Positions 44,068 to 54,500 are shown, counted from the stretch's first letter. The stretch is DNA of 64,000 nucleotides from Herbaspirillum sp. LeCh32-8 (GCF_017814915.1 NZ_JAGIPZ010000001.1:203892-267891); one strand, 5' to 3'. Numbers and translations: made by a program. Notes: generated from the sequence alone by a model not told the origin.

Positions 44068-45756
44068 ATGATAGTGCTCAAAAGCAAGCGTTTTTTACTC
44101 GGTATTTCCCTGGGACTGACCGCGCACCAATTTGCCTGCGCCGCGGAAGACCTGGCACCGCTGTCCGAACCGCCGGCGCGCGCGCCGTCCGCGGCCGCGG
44201 CGCCGACGCCGACCATGCCAGCCGCACCCGTGCTTTCGGCGCCGAGCGCGGCGCCCGCTCCCGACAAGCTTGACCTTCCGCCGCAGATCCGCCTCGGGCG
44301 CGATCCGGTCGGCCCTGCGCCAGGCGAGCAACGCCTGCCGGCGCTGCTGCCGGTGGACGCCAGGCTCGGCCCCAGCCCGGATGACGAGATCCTGGTGCTG
44401 CTGCGCCAGTCCGATGCAGATTTTTCCGGCAACACCATCGTCCTGCCGGAGGCGACCATCGTCCCCGAAGGCGATCCGGTGCCGCGCCTGACCTTGCAGC
44501 AGGTGCTGGACCTGGCGCTGAACAACAGCTACAGCTACGCCGCCACGTCGGCCCAGGCCGACCAGGCGCGTTACCAGGCCAAGGCCGCGCTGGGTCAGCT
44601 GGGGCCGACGCTGGACGTGCGCGCCCAGAAGGGCAAGGAATATTCCTCGCCGTCCTCGGTCATCGATCCCAATACCGGCACGATCCAGAAGGCGTCTGAT
44701 CACAAGCGCTGGGACGTGACGGTGATCGGCCGCCAGCCGGTGTTCGCGCCGGGCTCCTTTTTTGACTACCGCAAGTCCAGTTCGCTGGCCGACGCCGCCG
44801 ACCTGCGCCGCGACGACGCCCGCGAGACCCTCTATTACAACTCCATCAAGGCCTACTACGACGTGATGCGCGCCTATGCATCGCTGTCGTTCTCGCGTTC
44901 TTACGCGCAGCGCATGAACACCTTGCTGGACTACATGCGCAAGCGCCTGGAAGGCGGCGGCGCCAGCCGCATCGACTTCGAGCGCGTGCGCGGCCGTTCG
45001 CTGACCGCGCAGGCCGCCGTGGCCGAAGCCGAGGGCGCGCTGGAGTCGGCCATGGTCTCGCTGAACCAGATCACCGGCCGCAAGATCGAGCAGGTCGAAG
45101 TGCCCGACCACATGATGCCGGTGGTGCCCGACAGTTCCAAGCTGGCGCTCAACAACGTCTACGAGAGCAACCCCGGCGTGCGCGCCGCGCGGCGCGACGT
45201 CGAGGCGGCCGGCCTGGAGCTGAAGTCGGCGCGTTCCAAGTTCTCGCCGACCTTCGCCGTCGAGTGGACGCAGCAGAAGACGCGCGGCGCCGGCGGCGCC
45301 ATCGACACCTCCACCAACGCGCTGCAGCTGTCGACCGACCGCCGCCTGATGCTGGTGATGACCATGAACCTGCTCAACGGCGGCAGCGACATGTACTACA
45401 CCAAGCAGATCGACGCCAAGTACGTCGAGAAGAGCAACACCGCGCTGGATCTGGAGCGCAAGCTGCGCGAGCAGATCGAGATCAATTACCGCACGCTGGG
45501 CGCGGTCAGGAAGCGCATGGACATCTCGCGCCAGGCCTACCTGACCAATGCCAACGTGGCCGACGTGTTCCTGGAGCAGCTCTCGACCGGCAGCAAGCAG
45601 CTGCTCGACGTGCTGGATGCCTATCAGCAGGCCTACCAGGCGCGGATGGATTTTGCGGCCCTGCTGTTCCAGCAGGCCGATATCAGTTACCAGATCCTGC
45701 GTAACACCGGCCGGGCGTCGTCGCTGATCGCGCCGCCGGCGCAGGCAGACAAATAG
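44068..45756 (+). CDS. TolC-family outer-membrane protein of a type I secretion system
   Basis: About 562 residues. A signal peptide (about 1-24, LTAHQFACA-AED) is followed by a Pro/Ala-rich linker (about 30-130) and then two TolC-type repeats. The first begins LTLQQVLDLALNNSYSYAAT and the second RDVEAAGLELKSARSKFSPT. The helices build the outer-membrane channel-tunnel. The start is uncertain: ATG at 44068 places the signal peptide well but has no clear ribosome site, and the frame is open from 43975. It heads the operon that ends with the giant repeat protein, the role of SiiC in Salmonella SPI-4. Confidence 0.88.
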   Translation: MIVLKSKRFLLGISLGLTAHQFACAAEDLAPLSEPPARAPSAAAAPTPTMPAAPVLSAPSAAPAPDKLDLPPQIRLGRDPVGPAPGEQRLPALLPVDARLGPSPDDEILVLLRQSDADFSGNTIVLPEATIVPEGDPVPRLTLQQVLDLALNNSYSYAATSAQADQARYQAKAALGQLGPTLDVRAQKGKEYSSPSSVIDPNTGTIQKASDHKRWDVTVIGRQPVFAPGSFFDYRKSSSLADAADLRRDDARETLYYNSIKAYYDVMRAYASLSFSRSYAQRMNTLLDYMRKRLEGGGASRIDFERVRGRSLTAQAAVAEAEGALESAMVSLNQITGRKIEQVEVPDHMMPVVPDSSKLALNNVYESNPGVRAARRDVEAAGLELKSARSKFSPTFAVEWTQQKTRGAGGAIDTSTNALQLSTDRRLMLVMTMNLLNGGSDMYYTKQIDAKYVEKSNTALDLERKLREQIEINYRTLGAVRKRMDISRQAYLTNANVADVFLEQLSTGSKQLLDVLDAYQQAYQARMDFAALLFQQADISYQILRNTGRASSLIAPPAQADK

Positions 45757-45770
45757 TTCGAGGGGAAGGC

Positions 45771-46547
45771 ATGGAGGGCGGAAAGGAACAGAATTTCTGG
45801 CCAGGCTTCGTGGACGCGCTGTCCAACGTGGTGCTGGTGATGATCTTCGTGGTCGTGGTGTTCGTCGTCACGTTGTTCTATTACTCGCAGAAGCTGGCCC
45901 AGATGAAGGTCAGCAAGCTGGTCTCGCAAAGCCAGACGCAGGCGGTGCAGGGCGAGGTCAAGAGCAAGCGCAACGATTTGATCAAGACGCCGGACAGCAC
46001 CGAGGTCAACGAGTCCGACAGCAAGGCCGAGCGTGATCGCGCCGAGGAAGTGGTGCAGTTGAAGCGCGAGGTGGCGGCCCTGAAGGCCAAGCTGGCCGCC
46101 GCGCCGCTGCAGTCCGACGCCGGCAGCATGCGCAGCGCTGCGCCGCCGTCGAGCCCCAATGCGATCCAAGTCAAGACTGATCCGACCAAGAACGAGATCG
46201 CGCCGGGCCTGAAGATCGATGCCAATGACAAGGCCGTGGTGCTGAACTTCGACGCCGACTCGACCCAGATGACCGAGGACGGCACCAAGGCGCTGGACCG
46301 CGGCATCGGCGACTGGATCAAGCGCGCCAAGTCCAGCCAGGGCAAGATCGTGGTGACCGGCGTGATCAGCTCGGGCGGCTACAGCGACAGCCGTCGCCGC
46401 GCCTATTACCGCACCGTCGCGGTGCGCAACTACCTGATCGACGCCGGCGTCGACAAGGAACGCGTGGTGAGCCGTGTGGCCACCGCCGAGAACGGCAACG
46501 AGAACGCCTCGCGCGTGATCGTCCAATATCTGGCAGGAGCCAAATGA
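45771..46547 (+). CDS. MotB/SiiA-like inner-membrane protein with OmpA-type peptidoglycan-binding domain
   Basis: A 258-residue protein. The N-terminus NFWPGFVDALSNVVLVMIFV is a single span with Asp15 at the position of the proton-carrying Asp of MotB, ExbD and SiiA. A coiled-coil/linker region (about 45-130) precedes a C-terminal OmpA-like domain (NFDADSTQMTEDGTKALD and SRRRAYYRTVAVRNYL). It resembles the stator protein of a proton channel, anchored to the cell wall. It lies between tolC-like and hlyD-like genes and overlaps the latter by ATGA. Its likely channel partner is the protein starting at 48036. Confidence 0.8.
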   Translation: MEGGKEQNFWPGFVDALSNVVLVMIFVVVVFVVTLFYYSQKLAQMKVSKLVSQSQTQAVQGEVKSKRNDLIKTPDSTEVNESDSKAERDRAEEVVQLKREVAALKAKLAAAPLQSDAGSMRSAAPPSSPNAIQVKTDPTKNEIAPGLKIDANDKAVVLNFDADSTQMTEDGTKALDRGIGDWIKRAKSSQGKIVVTGVISSGGYSDSRRRAYYRTVAVRNYLIDAGVDKERVVSRVATAENGNENASRVIVQYLAGAK

Positions 46548-47908
46548 GCATGTCGATCAAGCCCAACGCCATTGACGGGATTGCCTCCCGAGGCAAGGGC
46601 TTGATGCGCCGTCTCGCGCCGCGCCTGGATCGCCGCCTGGGCGAGCTGCGCAGCATGCCGCGCCCACGCATGGCGGTGCTGGCGTGCACGGTGTTGCTGG
46701 CGCTGCTGGTGATCTGGTCGGTGTTTGCGCCGATCGACATGGTGGTGCGCGGCAACGGCCGCATCGTCGCCTCCGAGCATAACCAGATCATCCAGCACTT
46801 GGAGGGCGGCATCGTCTCCGCCATCCTGGTGCGTGAAGGTGCGGCGGTGAAGAAGGGCCAGACCTTGATTTCGATTGCCGACGTGCGCGCCAACGCCGAC
46901 CTTGGCGAGGGCCGGGTCAAGATCATCGGCCTGCAGGCCAAGATCGCGCGCCTGTCGGCCGAAGCTTCCGGCGCTGCGGCGCTGCAGATGCCGGCCGACA
47001 TGGAGCGCAACGATCCGGCTGTGCAGAGCGAGCAGGCCGCCTTCGCCGCGCGCGGCGCCAAGCTCTCGCAGGAGCTGTCGGTGCTGCGCGAGCAGTCGGC
47101 GCAGCGCCAGGGGGAACTGGGCGAAGCCGTCAGCCGCCAGAAAAGCCTGACCAGCGAAGTCGACTTGGCCCAGCGCCAGTACAAGCTGATCCACAACATG
47201 CTGGAGCGCAATGCCGCCTCCCAGTTGGAAGACATCCAGGCCGCCGCGCGCGTGCAGGATGCGCAGAGCAAGCTGGCCGCCACCAACGCGATGATCCCGC
47301 GCCTGAACGCGGCGATCGCCGAGTCGCAGGCAAAGATGGGCGAAGCCTCCTCGCGCTTCCGTTCCGACGCCCGCACCGAACTGACCGCCGCCGAGACCGA
47401 ACTGGCGCGCCTGCAGGAAGAAATCAAGTCGCGCAACGACCGCGTCTCGCGCTCGGAGGTGAAGGCGCCGATGGACGGCGTGGTCAACCGCGTGCTGATC
47501 AATACCGTCGGCGGCGTGGTCAAGCCGGGCGATCCTATTGTTGAAATGACCCCGAGCGACGACAAGCTGGTGATCGAAGCCAAGATCTCGCCGTCCGACC
47601 GCGCCCAGCTCATGACCGGCGCGCGCGCCCGGGTCAAGGTTTCGGCTTACGACTATGGCGTCTACGGCGCGATGGACGGCGTGGTGACCGAAGTCTCCGC
47701 CGACACCGTGCCCGAAGAGCGCGGCGAGCGCTATTACCGCGTCAAGATCGAGGTCACGCGTGGCGCCGGCGAGTTGCAACGCAACCTGGCGCTGATGCCC
47801 GGCATGACCGCCACCGCCGACATGATCGTCGGTCGCCGCACAGTGTGGCAGTACCTGATGTCGCCGTTGTCGCGCTTCTCGCAAAGCGCCATGAGGGAGC
47901 CGCGATGA
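46544..47908 (+). CDS. HlyD-family periplasmic adaptor of a type I secretion system
   Basis: A 454-residue membrane fusion protein. A single N-terminal span (about 43-62, LACTVLLALLVIWSVF) is followed by the lipoyl half GNGRIVASEHNQIIQHLEGG, a long coiled coil (about 115-310), the second lipoyl half (VKAPMDGVVNRVLINTVGG), a beta barrel (KISPSDRAQLMTGARARVKV), and the C-terminal motif LMPGMTATADMIVGRRTVWQYL. It bridges the ABC transporter and the TolC-like channel. It overlaps its upstream neighbour by ATGA, and a 44-codon frame overlaps its own stop. Confidence 0.95.
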   Translation: MSMSIKPNAIDGIASRGKGLMRRLAPRLDRRLGELRSMPRPRMAVLACTVLLALLVIWSVFAPIDMVVRGNGRIVASEHNQIIQHLEGGIVSAILVREGAAVKKGQTLISIADVRANADLGEGRVKIIGLQAKIARLSAEASGAAALQMPADMERNDPAVQSEQAAFAARGAKLSQELSVLREQSAQRQGELGEAVSRQKSLTSEVDLAQRQYKLIHNMLERNAASQLEDIQAAARVQDAQSKLAATNAMIPRLNAAIAESQAKMGEASSRFRSDARTELTAAETELARLQEEIKSRNDRVSRSEVKAPMDGVVNRVLINTVGGVVKPGDPIVEMTPSDDKLVIEAKISPSDRAQLMTGARARVKVSAYDYGVYGAMDGVVTEVSADTVPEERGERYYRVKIEVTRGAGELQRNLALMPGMTATADMIVGRRTVWQYLMSPLSRFSQSAMREPR

Positions 47909-48039
47909 GCCGTTTCCTTTGCATCGACTTCCTTTGCACCGTTTTCCCAGCCGCACGGACGAACCGCGCGTTGTCCGTTTTCATTTCCAGTATCGCTAGC
48001 GCCGCTAGCACCCATTCGCCCGGAACTTCGCCAGTATGA
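47905..48039 (+). CDS. Possible 44-residue overlapping small protein or coupling frame
   Basis: A short frame (MSRFLCIDFLCTVFPAARTN...) whose ATG overlaps the hlyD stop as ATGA and whose stop overlaps the next gene's ATG as ATGA. It therefore fills exactly the gap between two operon genes that otherwise lack a strong ribosome site. It contains two cysteines and a moderately hydrophobic N-terminus. It may encode a small protein, or serve only to pass ribosomes to the MotA-like gene. Family unknown. Confidence 0.4.
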   Translation: MSRFLCIDFLCTVFPAARTNRALSVFISSIASAASTHSPGTSPV

Positions 48040-49703
48040 AAAACCTACGCCAATTCTATGCACTTGCCGCCATCCCGACGCTGTTGCTGCTGGTGGGAGC
48101 CTTCCTGTTCCGGGACTTCGTCCTGCATGCGATCCACATCAACCCGTTCCTGAACCTGTTCATCATCTCGGTGGCGGTGTTCGGCATCGCCCTGATCGGT
48201 TACAACATCTACCGCGTGAACTGGGAGCATGACAAGCTGATGCAGTTCTACGCCCGCACCAAGGCCGGCGAGTCGATGCAGGACCTGGTCCAGGCGCCCG
48301 AGTTCGCCGGCACCGAGATCGGCCAGGTGCTGGTCAGCGTGGCCAGCACCAAGGGCCGCCTGACCTCGCGTATCGAACAGGAGACCATCGAAGGTTCGCT
48401 GCATGACCTCAAGGCGCACCTGGAAGCCAAGACCGAATTCCCGCAGTTCCTGACCGGTTTCATGATCGCGCTGGGCCTGCTGGGCACCTTTATCGGCCTG
48501 CTGGAAACCCTGGTCGGCACCGCCGCCCTGATCGACGGCTTCGGCAAGGCCGCCGGCGGCGGCGACATGGACGCCTCCTTCATGCGCCTGGTGGCCGACC
48601 TGCAAAAGCCGCTGGCGTCGATGGGCACCGCGTTCTCGGCCTCGATGTTCGGCCTGATCGGCTCGCTCTGCCTGGGCCTGACGCTGACCCCGCTGCGCGG
48701 GGCCGGCAAGAAGCTGGTGGCGCGCGCGCGCGAGTGCATCAGCGACATGGTGCAGCACGTGATCCACGATATGAGCGGCCCGGCGGCAACCCAGCGCCAG
48801 GGCGTCTCGGAAACCTTCCTGGCCGAGTTCCTGCAAGACTTGATGGTGCTGCAGCGCGAATCCATCATGGCCGCGCGCAACAGCTCGGAAGCCTCGCTGC
48901 AGGCCGGCATCAAGCTCGAAGGCCTGAACGAGCGCCTGAACAACATCGTCCAGCTGTTCAACGACAGCATGGAAGAGTCGCGCAACCTGCGCCAACTGGT
49001 GGCCTTCGGCCCGCGCATGCATGAAACCGCGCAGCTGACGCTGGAAGAGATCCGCAACGTCGGCCAGATCATCAACAACAAGATCACCTCGGCGCGCGAC
49101 CTCAACGACAGCCTGTCGGCGCTGGAAGAACGCCTCTCGGTGAATGGCGACATCGCCAACCGCACCTTCGAAGTGCTGCCGCAGATCGTCTCCAACATCC
49201 AGGCCGGCCAGCTCGCGATGTCGGCGGCGATGACCTCCCTGCAGGCGCAGCAGAGCGAAATTTCCAACATGAACGAGAAGAGCGCGCAGAACATCGCGCA
49301 GCTGCCGACGCTGCTGAACCAGATCTCGATCCGCCTGGCCGACGAGATGGGCGCCATCCAGTACCAGGGCGAAATCCAGTCCACCGTGGCGGCGCGCCTG
49401 AACGAACTGGGCAACACCATCGGCGAGAACTCCAGCAACATGGCGCGCGACGCGCTGTCGGCGCGCCAGCTGCAGATCGACCTGGCCAAGCACATGGCCA
49501 CCCAGAACGACCGCGTGAAGAACCTGGGCGCGATCCCGCAATCGCTGACCTCGATCACCGAGGCGCTGATGCGCCAGAACATCAACTGGCAGACCGTGAT
49601 TGAAGAAATGCGCAGCGGCCGCCAGACCATGGTCAAGGACCTGCGCCTGGAACTGCGCGAAGCGATTCGCGAGATGTCCGCCAACCGCGGCGCGCAGCCC
49701 TGA
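48036..49703 (+). CDS. MotA/ExbB/SiiB-like proton-channel protein
   Basis: A 555-residue membrane protein. Two N-terminal spans (about 8-27 and 37-60) are followed by a cytoplasmic segment and two more spans. The MotA/TolQ/ExbB signature is seen in FLTGFMIALGLLGTFIGLLE (near 137-156) and ASMGTAFSASMFGLIGSLCL (near 194-213). The C-terminal 310 residues are long helices, probably coiled coil in the cytoplasm, an extension absent from MotA and ExbB. With the MotB/OmpA-like protein it should form a proton-driven complex in the secretion operon, as SiiAB does in SPI-4. Confidence 0.82.
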   Translation: MKNLRQFYALAAIPTLLLLVGAFLFRDFVLHAIHINPFLNLFIISVAVFGIALIGYNIYRVNWEHDKLMQFYARTKAGESMQDLVQAPEFAGTEIGQVLVSVASTKGRLTSRIEQETIEGSLHDLKAHLEAKTEFPQFLTGFMIALGLLGTFIGLLETLVGTAALIDGFGKAAGGGDMDASFMRLVADLQKPLASMGTAFSASMFGLIGSLCLGLTLTPLRGAGKKLVARARECISDMVQHVIHDMSGPAATQRQGVSETFLAEFLQDLMVLQRESIMAARNSSEASLQAGIKLEGLNERLNNIVQLFNDSMEESRNLRQLVAFGPRMHETAQLTLEEIRNVGQIINNKITSARDLNDSLSALEERLSVNGDIANRTFEVLPQIVSNIQAGQLAMSAAMTSLQAQQSEISNMNEKSAQNIAQLPTLLNQISIRLADEMGAIQYQGEIQSTVAARLNELGNTIGENSSNMARDALSARQLQIDLAKHMATQNDRVKNLGAIPQSLTSITEALMRQNINWQTVIEEMRSGRQTMVKDLRLELREAIREMSANRGAQP

Positions 49704-49744
49704 GCGCCTAGCGCGCAGGCACGGAGCAACCGGAGCATTTGACG

Positions 49745-51448
49745 ATGAACGAAAGCGAACAGGTCCACATCGATCAGCCGCAGGCCCGCCAGGACCTGCG
49801 CCAGGATCCGACATACCTGTCGCTGCTGCGCGCTTATGGCAGCCGCTTCGTGGAAATCATCGTGGCCGGCATCGTGGTCAACCTGCTGGGCCTGTTGATG
49901 CCGCTGTATTCGCGGCTGGTGTACGACAAGGTGATCGGCAACCACATCCCGGAAACCCTGTGGGCGCTGACCCTGGGCATGCTGCTGTTCATTGCGCTGG
50001 AGCTGGTGCTGCGTCTGATCCGCGTGTATTACACCGAGCAACTGGCGGGGCGGCTGGACGTCGAGTTCGACGAAGTATCGGCGCGCCGGATGCTCAACGC
50101 CAAGGTGAACGCGCCGGTGGGCGTGGTGCTGGCGCGCTATCGCGACCTGTCTTCGGCGCGCGACCTGATGTCCTCCAACTACATGCTGTTGCTGGTGGAC
50201 CTGCCGTTCCTGGTGCTGTACCTGGTGGTGCTGGGCCTGGTGGCCGGCCATCTGGTGTGGGTGCTGCTGGTGGGCGGCGCGCTGCTGGTAGGCGCGCAGC
50301 TGCTGTTCAAGGTGCCCGCCAACGATTACGCCAATGCCGCCATGAAGTCCGGCACCGGCAAGGTCGACAAGATGGCCAGCATCGTCTACGGCATGGAGAC
50401 GCTCAAGACCACGCCGCTGCAGGATCGCCTGATGCGCTCCTTCCTGGCCGACGCCGCCGCCAACGCCGTGGCGCAGGCCAAGAGCCGCTTCTGGATGAAC
50501 TCCGGTTACGCGGTGGCGACGGTGGGCTACACCTTCATTTCCGTGGCCACCCTGGTGGTGGGCGTGTATCTGGTGGAAGACAACGCGCTCACCGTGGGCG
50601 CCCTGATTGCGGGCTCGCTGCTGATCAGCCGCGCTACTTCGGTGCTGTCGTCGTTGTCGGCCTTCCTCGGCCGCATCGAAATGTTCCGCCGCGCGCGCGC
50701 CGAGTTCGAGCAACTGTTCGGTGAAGAAGAGCAGACCGTCACCGCCGATGTGCTGCGCCAGGAAATGCGCGGCCTGATCCAGGTCGGTAACCTGATGCTG
50801 CATCTGGACAAGAAGGAAGCGCCCACGCTCAAGCACGTGTCGCTGACCGTTCAGCCGGGCGAGAAGGTGGGCATCGTCGGTCGTTCCGGCTCGGGCAAGT
50901 CGACCTTGCTGCGCGCGCTGGCCGGCTTGCACAAGCCGGAAGAAGGGCACGTGCTGATCGACGGCGTGGCGGTGACCGCTTACGCGCCCGAGGTGCGCAT
51001 GCGCTGTATCGGCTTCAAGCCGCAGGAGCCGTTCATCTTCGACGGCACCGTGGCGGCCAATATCTTTGTCGGCGACCGCGTGCCCGGCCAAGTCTACGAG
51101 GCGGCGCTGGGCGTGTCCTCGCTGGACGACCTGATCGCGCGCGGCGAGCTGCGCCTGGACCAGATGCTCAAGGCGCCCGGCAATCTCTCCGGCGGGCAAC
51201 GCCAGATGGTGGCGCTGGCGCGGGTGGTGGCGAGCGTGCCGCGCATTTTGCTGCTGGACGAGCCGACCACCGGCATCGACCAGCAAACCGAGGCGCGCAT
51301 CATCGAACGGATGATCGGCTTCGCCAGCGGCCGCACGCTGGTGGTGGCCACGCACAGTCCGGCCTTGCTACGGCATATGGATCGCATCGTCGTGATCGAC
51401 GGCGGACGCATCGTGGCCGACGGGCCGCGCGAACAGATCCTGCAGTAG
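49745..51448 (+). CDS. Type I secretion ABC transporter (permease and ATPase fused)
   Basis: A 567-residue exporter. The membrane domain (about 25-310) has six expected spans. The ATPase domain (about 325-567) has Walker A GRSGSGKSTL, signature LSGGQRQM, Walker B ILLLDEPTTGID and switch His in ATHSPAL. There is no N-terminal C39 peptidase or C39-like domain: the spans start within about 30 residues. ATG at 49745 is used; a TTG lies six bases earlier. It energises export through the HlyD and TolC-like proteins; the cargo gene follows 82 bases later. Confidence 0.95.
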   Translation: MNESEQVHIDQPQARQDLRQDPTYLSLLRAYGSRFVEIIVAGIVVNLLGLLMPLYSRLVYDKVIGNHIPETLWALTLGMLLFIALELVLRLIRVYYTEQLAGRLDVEFDEVSARRMLNAKVNAPVGVVLARYRDLSSARDLMSSNYMLLLVDLPFLVLYLVVLGLVAGHLVWVLLVGGALLVGAQLLFKVPANDYANAAMKSGTGKVDKMASIVYGMETLKTTPLQDRLMRSFLADAAANAVAQAKSRFWMNSGYAVATVGYTFISVATLVVGVYLVEDNALTVGALIAGSLLISRATSVLSSLSAFLGRIEMFRRARAEFEQLFGEEEQTVTADVLRQEMRGLIQVGNLMLHLDKKEAPTLKHVSLTVQPGEKVGIVGRSGSGKSTLLRALAGLHKPEEGHVLIDGVAVTAYAPEVRMRCIGFKPQEPFIFDGTVAANIFVGDRVPGQVYEAALGVSSLDDLIARGELRLDQMLKAPGNLSGGQRQMVALARVVASVPRILLLDEPTTGIDQQTEARIIERMIGFASGRTLVVATHSPALLRHMDRIVVIDGGRIVADGPREQILQ

Positions 51449-51457
51449 AACCAATAG

Positions 51458-51485
51458 CATCGTCCTGTCGAGGGGCAGGACGATG
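51458..51485 (+). other. Intercistronic hairpin between the ABC gene and the giant repeat gene
   Basis: CATCGTCCTG-N8-CAGGACGATG, a perfect 10-bp stem without a T tail. It could stabilise or process the mRNA so that the cargo gene is expressed differently from the transporter genes. Confidence 0.55.
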
Positions 51486-51530
51486 GAATGAATCAACAAC
51501 TTTGAACTGATCTTCGACGGCGAGGGGAAC

Positions 51531-54500
51531 ATGGCAACCGCAAGCTCATCACAAGCGAACTCCGCGGAAAAAATCACCGGCCCGGTGCGGGTGGTGATGC
51601 CCGACCAGAATGGCAGCTTCCAGCTGAACTCGCCGCGCGGCGCAGTCCAGCGCGTGCAGGTGGTGGACGTGGACATGGTGCTGCACATGACCGACGGCAC
51701 CAAGGTGGTGCTGGCCGGCGGCGCCATGGAAGCCATGGATGACAAGTCCAAGGTCAAGTTCTCCGACACCAGCTCCGACACCGGCAAGCTGCTCGACGCC
51801 GTGGGCAAGATCACGCTGGCGGCCAACGACCAGTCGCGCATCCTCAACTCCGACCCGATCGCCCAGCCCGATCGTGTCGCCACCGACGCTTCGGTGCAGA
51901 GCACGCAGCACGTCAGTACCGACCGCAACGCCGCCAGCGTGGGCAGCGACGGTATCAGCCAGCTGTCCAAGATCATTACCGACAACGCCGGTTCGCTGAC
52001 CACCAACGGCACGCAGAACCTGTCGGTGCCGACCCAGCCCACCGCCGAGGCTTCGACCGCCACCGCCGCTTCGGCGCTGGTGGCCTCGCAGAGCGCCAGC
52101 ACCAGCGACGCGCCGGTGCGCCCGGTGGAAGTGCAGCAGCCGCCCGAGCGTCCGGGCGTGATTCCGCCGACCACGATTCTCGATCCGTCGCTGCCCACGC
52201 AGGCGGTCAAGCTGGTCAACGTGGCGAGCATCACCTACTCGGCCGACGGCGCCACCATGTACGGCAGCGCCGGCGTGCCCTTGTCCGCCACCGACGCTTC
52301 GTTGACGCAGCAGTTCAGCACCCAGGTACTCAACGCCGCCAACAACGTCACCACGATCTACGCCGCCGGCAACAACACCGGCGCGTTCAGCAAGGTCTTC
52401 AACGTCACCATCAGCGGCAGCGGTAACGTGCTGACGGTGGAAGTGTCGGGTGTGCCGTCCAACATGACCGTCGTCGGCGGCACCGACCTGGGAGGCGGGA
52501 AGTATTCCGTCCCCGTCACCTCGGGGCAGAAGGAATTCAGCATCCAGCTGCAGTACCAGACGGTGGATGCGGATACCTCTTCGCCGGTGCACCAGTCGTT
52601 CGACCTGACCTTCACCACCGTGGTGGGGACGTCGAGCGGCCAGCTCACGCTCAACGACACGCGCCACGTGGCGGTCAAGGACGCCACTGCCTACGGCGAC
52701 CTGAACTACCTCGACCCGGCCACCGGCGACGCGGTGCTGGTGCTGCCCGCGCAGGGTACGCCGCATGAGGTGCATGCGGGCAACAACGCCGGCACCACCA
52801 TCTACGGCAGCAATGCCAACGACCTGCTGTACGGCGGCACCGGCAACGACACGCTCTACGGCGGCACCGGCAACACCTTCTTCGAAGGCGGCGCCGGCGC
52901 CGACCGCATCATCGGCGGCGTCAACAGCACCGGCACCAACGTCAATACCGCCAGCTACGCCAACTCCGGCGCCGGCGTGACCATTGACCTGGTCAACGGC
53001 ACCGGAGTGGGCGGCGATGCCCAGGGCGACACGCTGCAAAACATCCAGAACCTGAAGGGCAGCGCCTACAGCGACACCTTCATCGCCAACGGTTCGCTTA
53101 ACCGCCTCGACGGCGGCAGCGGCGGTTCGGATACGGTGTCCTACCAGTTCTCCAACGCGGCGGTGACGGTCAACCTGATCACCGGCGCCGGCAGCGGCGG
53201 CTACGCCCAGGGCGACACCTACACGCACATCCAGAACGCCATCGGCAGCGATTACAACGACGTCTTCATCGCCAGCACCGACGCCAACCGGTTCGACGGC
53301 AGGGGCGGCTCCAATACGGTGTCTTACGCCAGCTCCGGCGCAGGCGTGACGGTCAATCTGCTGGCCGGAAGCGGTAGCGGCGGTTCGGCCGCCGGCGACA
53401 CCTACGCCAACATCCAGAACGTGATCGGCTCGGCCTACAACGACACCTTCGTGGGCAACGCCGACGCCAACAGCTTCGACGGCGGCACCGGCGGCAACGA
53501 TACGGTGAGCTACGCCGGCTCGACCAGCGGCGTGTCGGTCAACCTGGTGACCGGCCGCGGCGCCGGCGGTTATGCCGACGGCGACAGCTACAACCACATC
53601 CAGAACGTCATCGGTTCTTCGCATGACGATACCTTCTTCGCGGGCCCCGACAGCCTGCACTTCGACGGCGGCGCAGGCGGTTCCGATACGGTGAACTACG
53701 GCGGCTCGACCGGCGCGGTCGTCGTCAACATGATCACGCAGTCGGGCAGCGGCGGTTACGCGCAGAACAATACCTACGCCAACATCCAGAACATCGTCGG
53801 CAGCTCGTACTCGGATACCTTCATTGCCAGCGCCGCGGCCAATAATTTCAACGGCGGACTGGGCGGCTCGGACACGGTCAGCTACCAGTACTCCAACGCG
53901 GCGGTGACGGTCGACCTGACCAAGAGCGACGGCACCGGCACCTTCGGAGGCTATGCCGACGGCGACGTCCTGGCGCACATCCAGAACGTCATCGGCAGCG
54001 ACTACAACGACATGTTCTACGCCAGCGCCGATGCCAACAGCTTCGACGGCCGCGGTGGCGTCAACACGGTCAGCTACCAGTATTCGGTCGGCCCGGTCAC
54101 CATCGACCTGACCAATACCATCGGCACCGGCACCGGCGGCTACTATGCCGCGGGCGATACGTTCACCAATATCCAGAACATCATCGGCAGCGTCTACGAC
54201 GACACCTTCGTCGCCAGCGCCGCGGCCAACAGCTTCGACGGCGGCGGCAACTCGGTGCACAACCGCGTCAGCTACGCGGCATCGAATGCCGGCGTGACCG
54301 TTGATCTGGTGCTAGGCGCCGGCGCCGGCGGTTACGCCGACGGCGACAAGCTGGCCAACATCCAGGACCTTACCGGCAGCGACTACAACGACACCTTCGT
54401 GGCCAGCGCGGCGGACAACAACTTCGAAGGCGGCGCCGGCTCCAACCGCGTCAGCTACGCGTCGTCCAATGCCGGCGTGATCGTCGACCTGGTGCAGGGC

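Noticed and set aside
48248-51355. 1035-codon open frame on the minus strand
   Set aside because: It lies entirely antisense to the motA-like and ABC genes, has His/Arg/Ala-rich sequence with no domain, and reflects the high third-position GC of the true genes.
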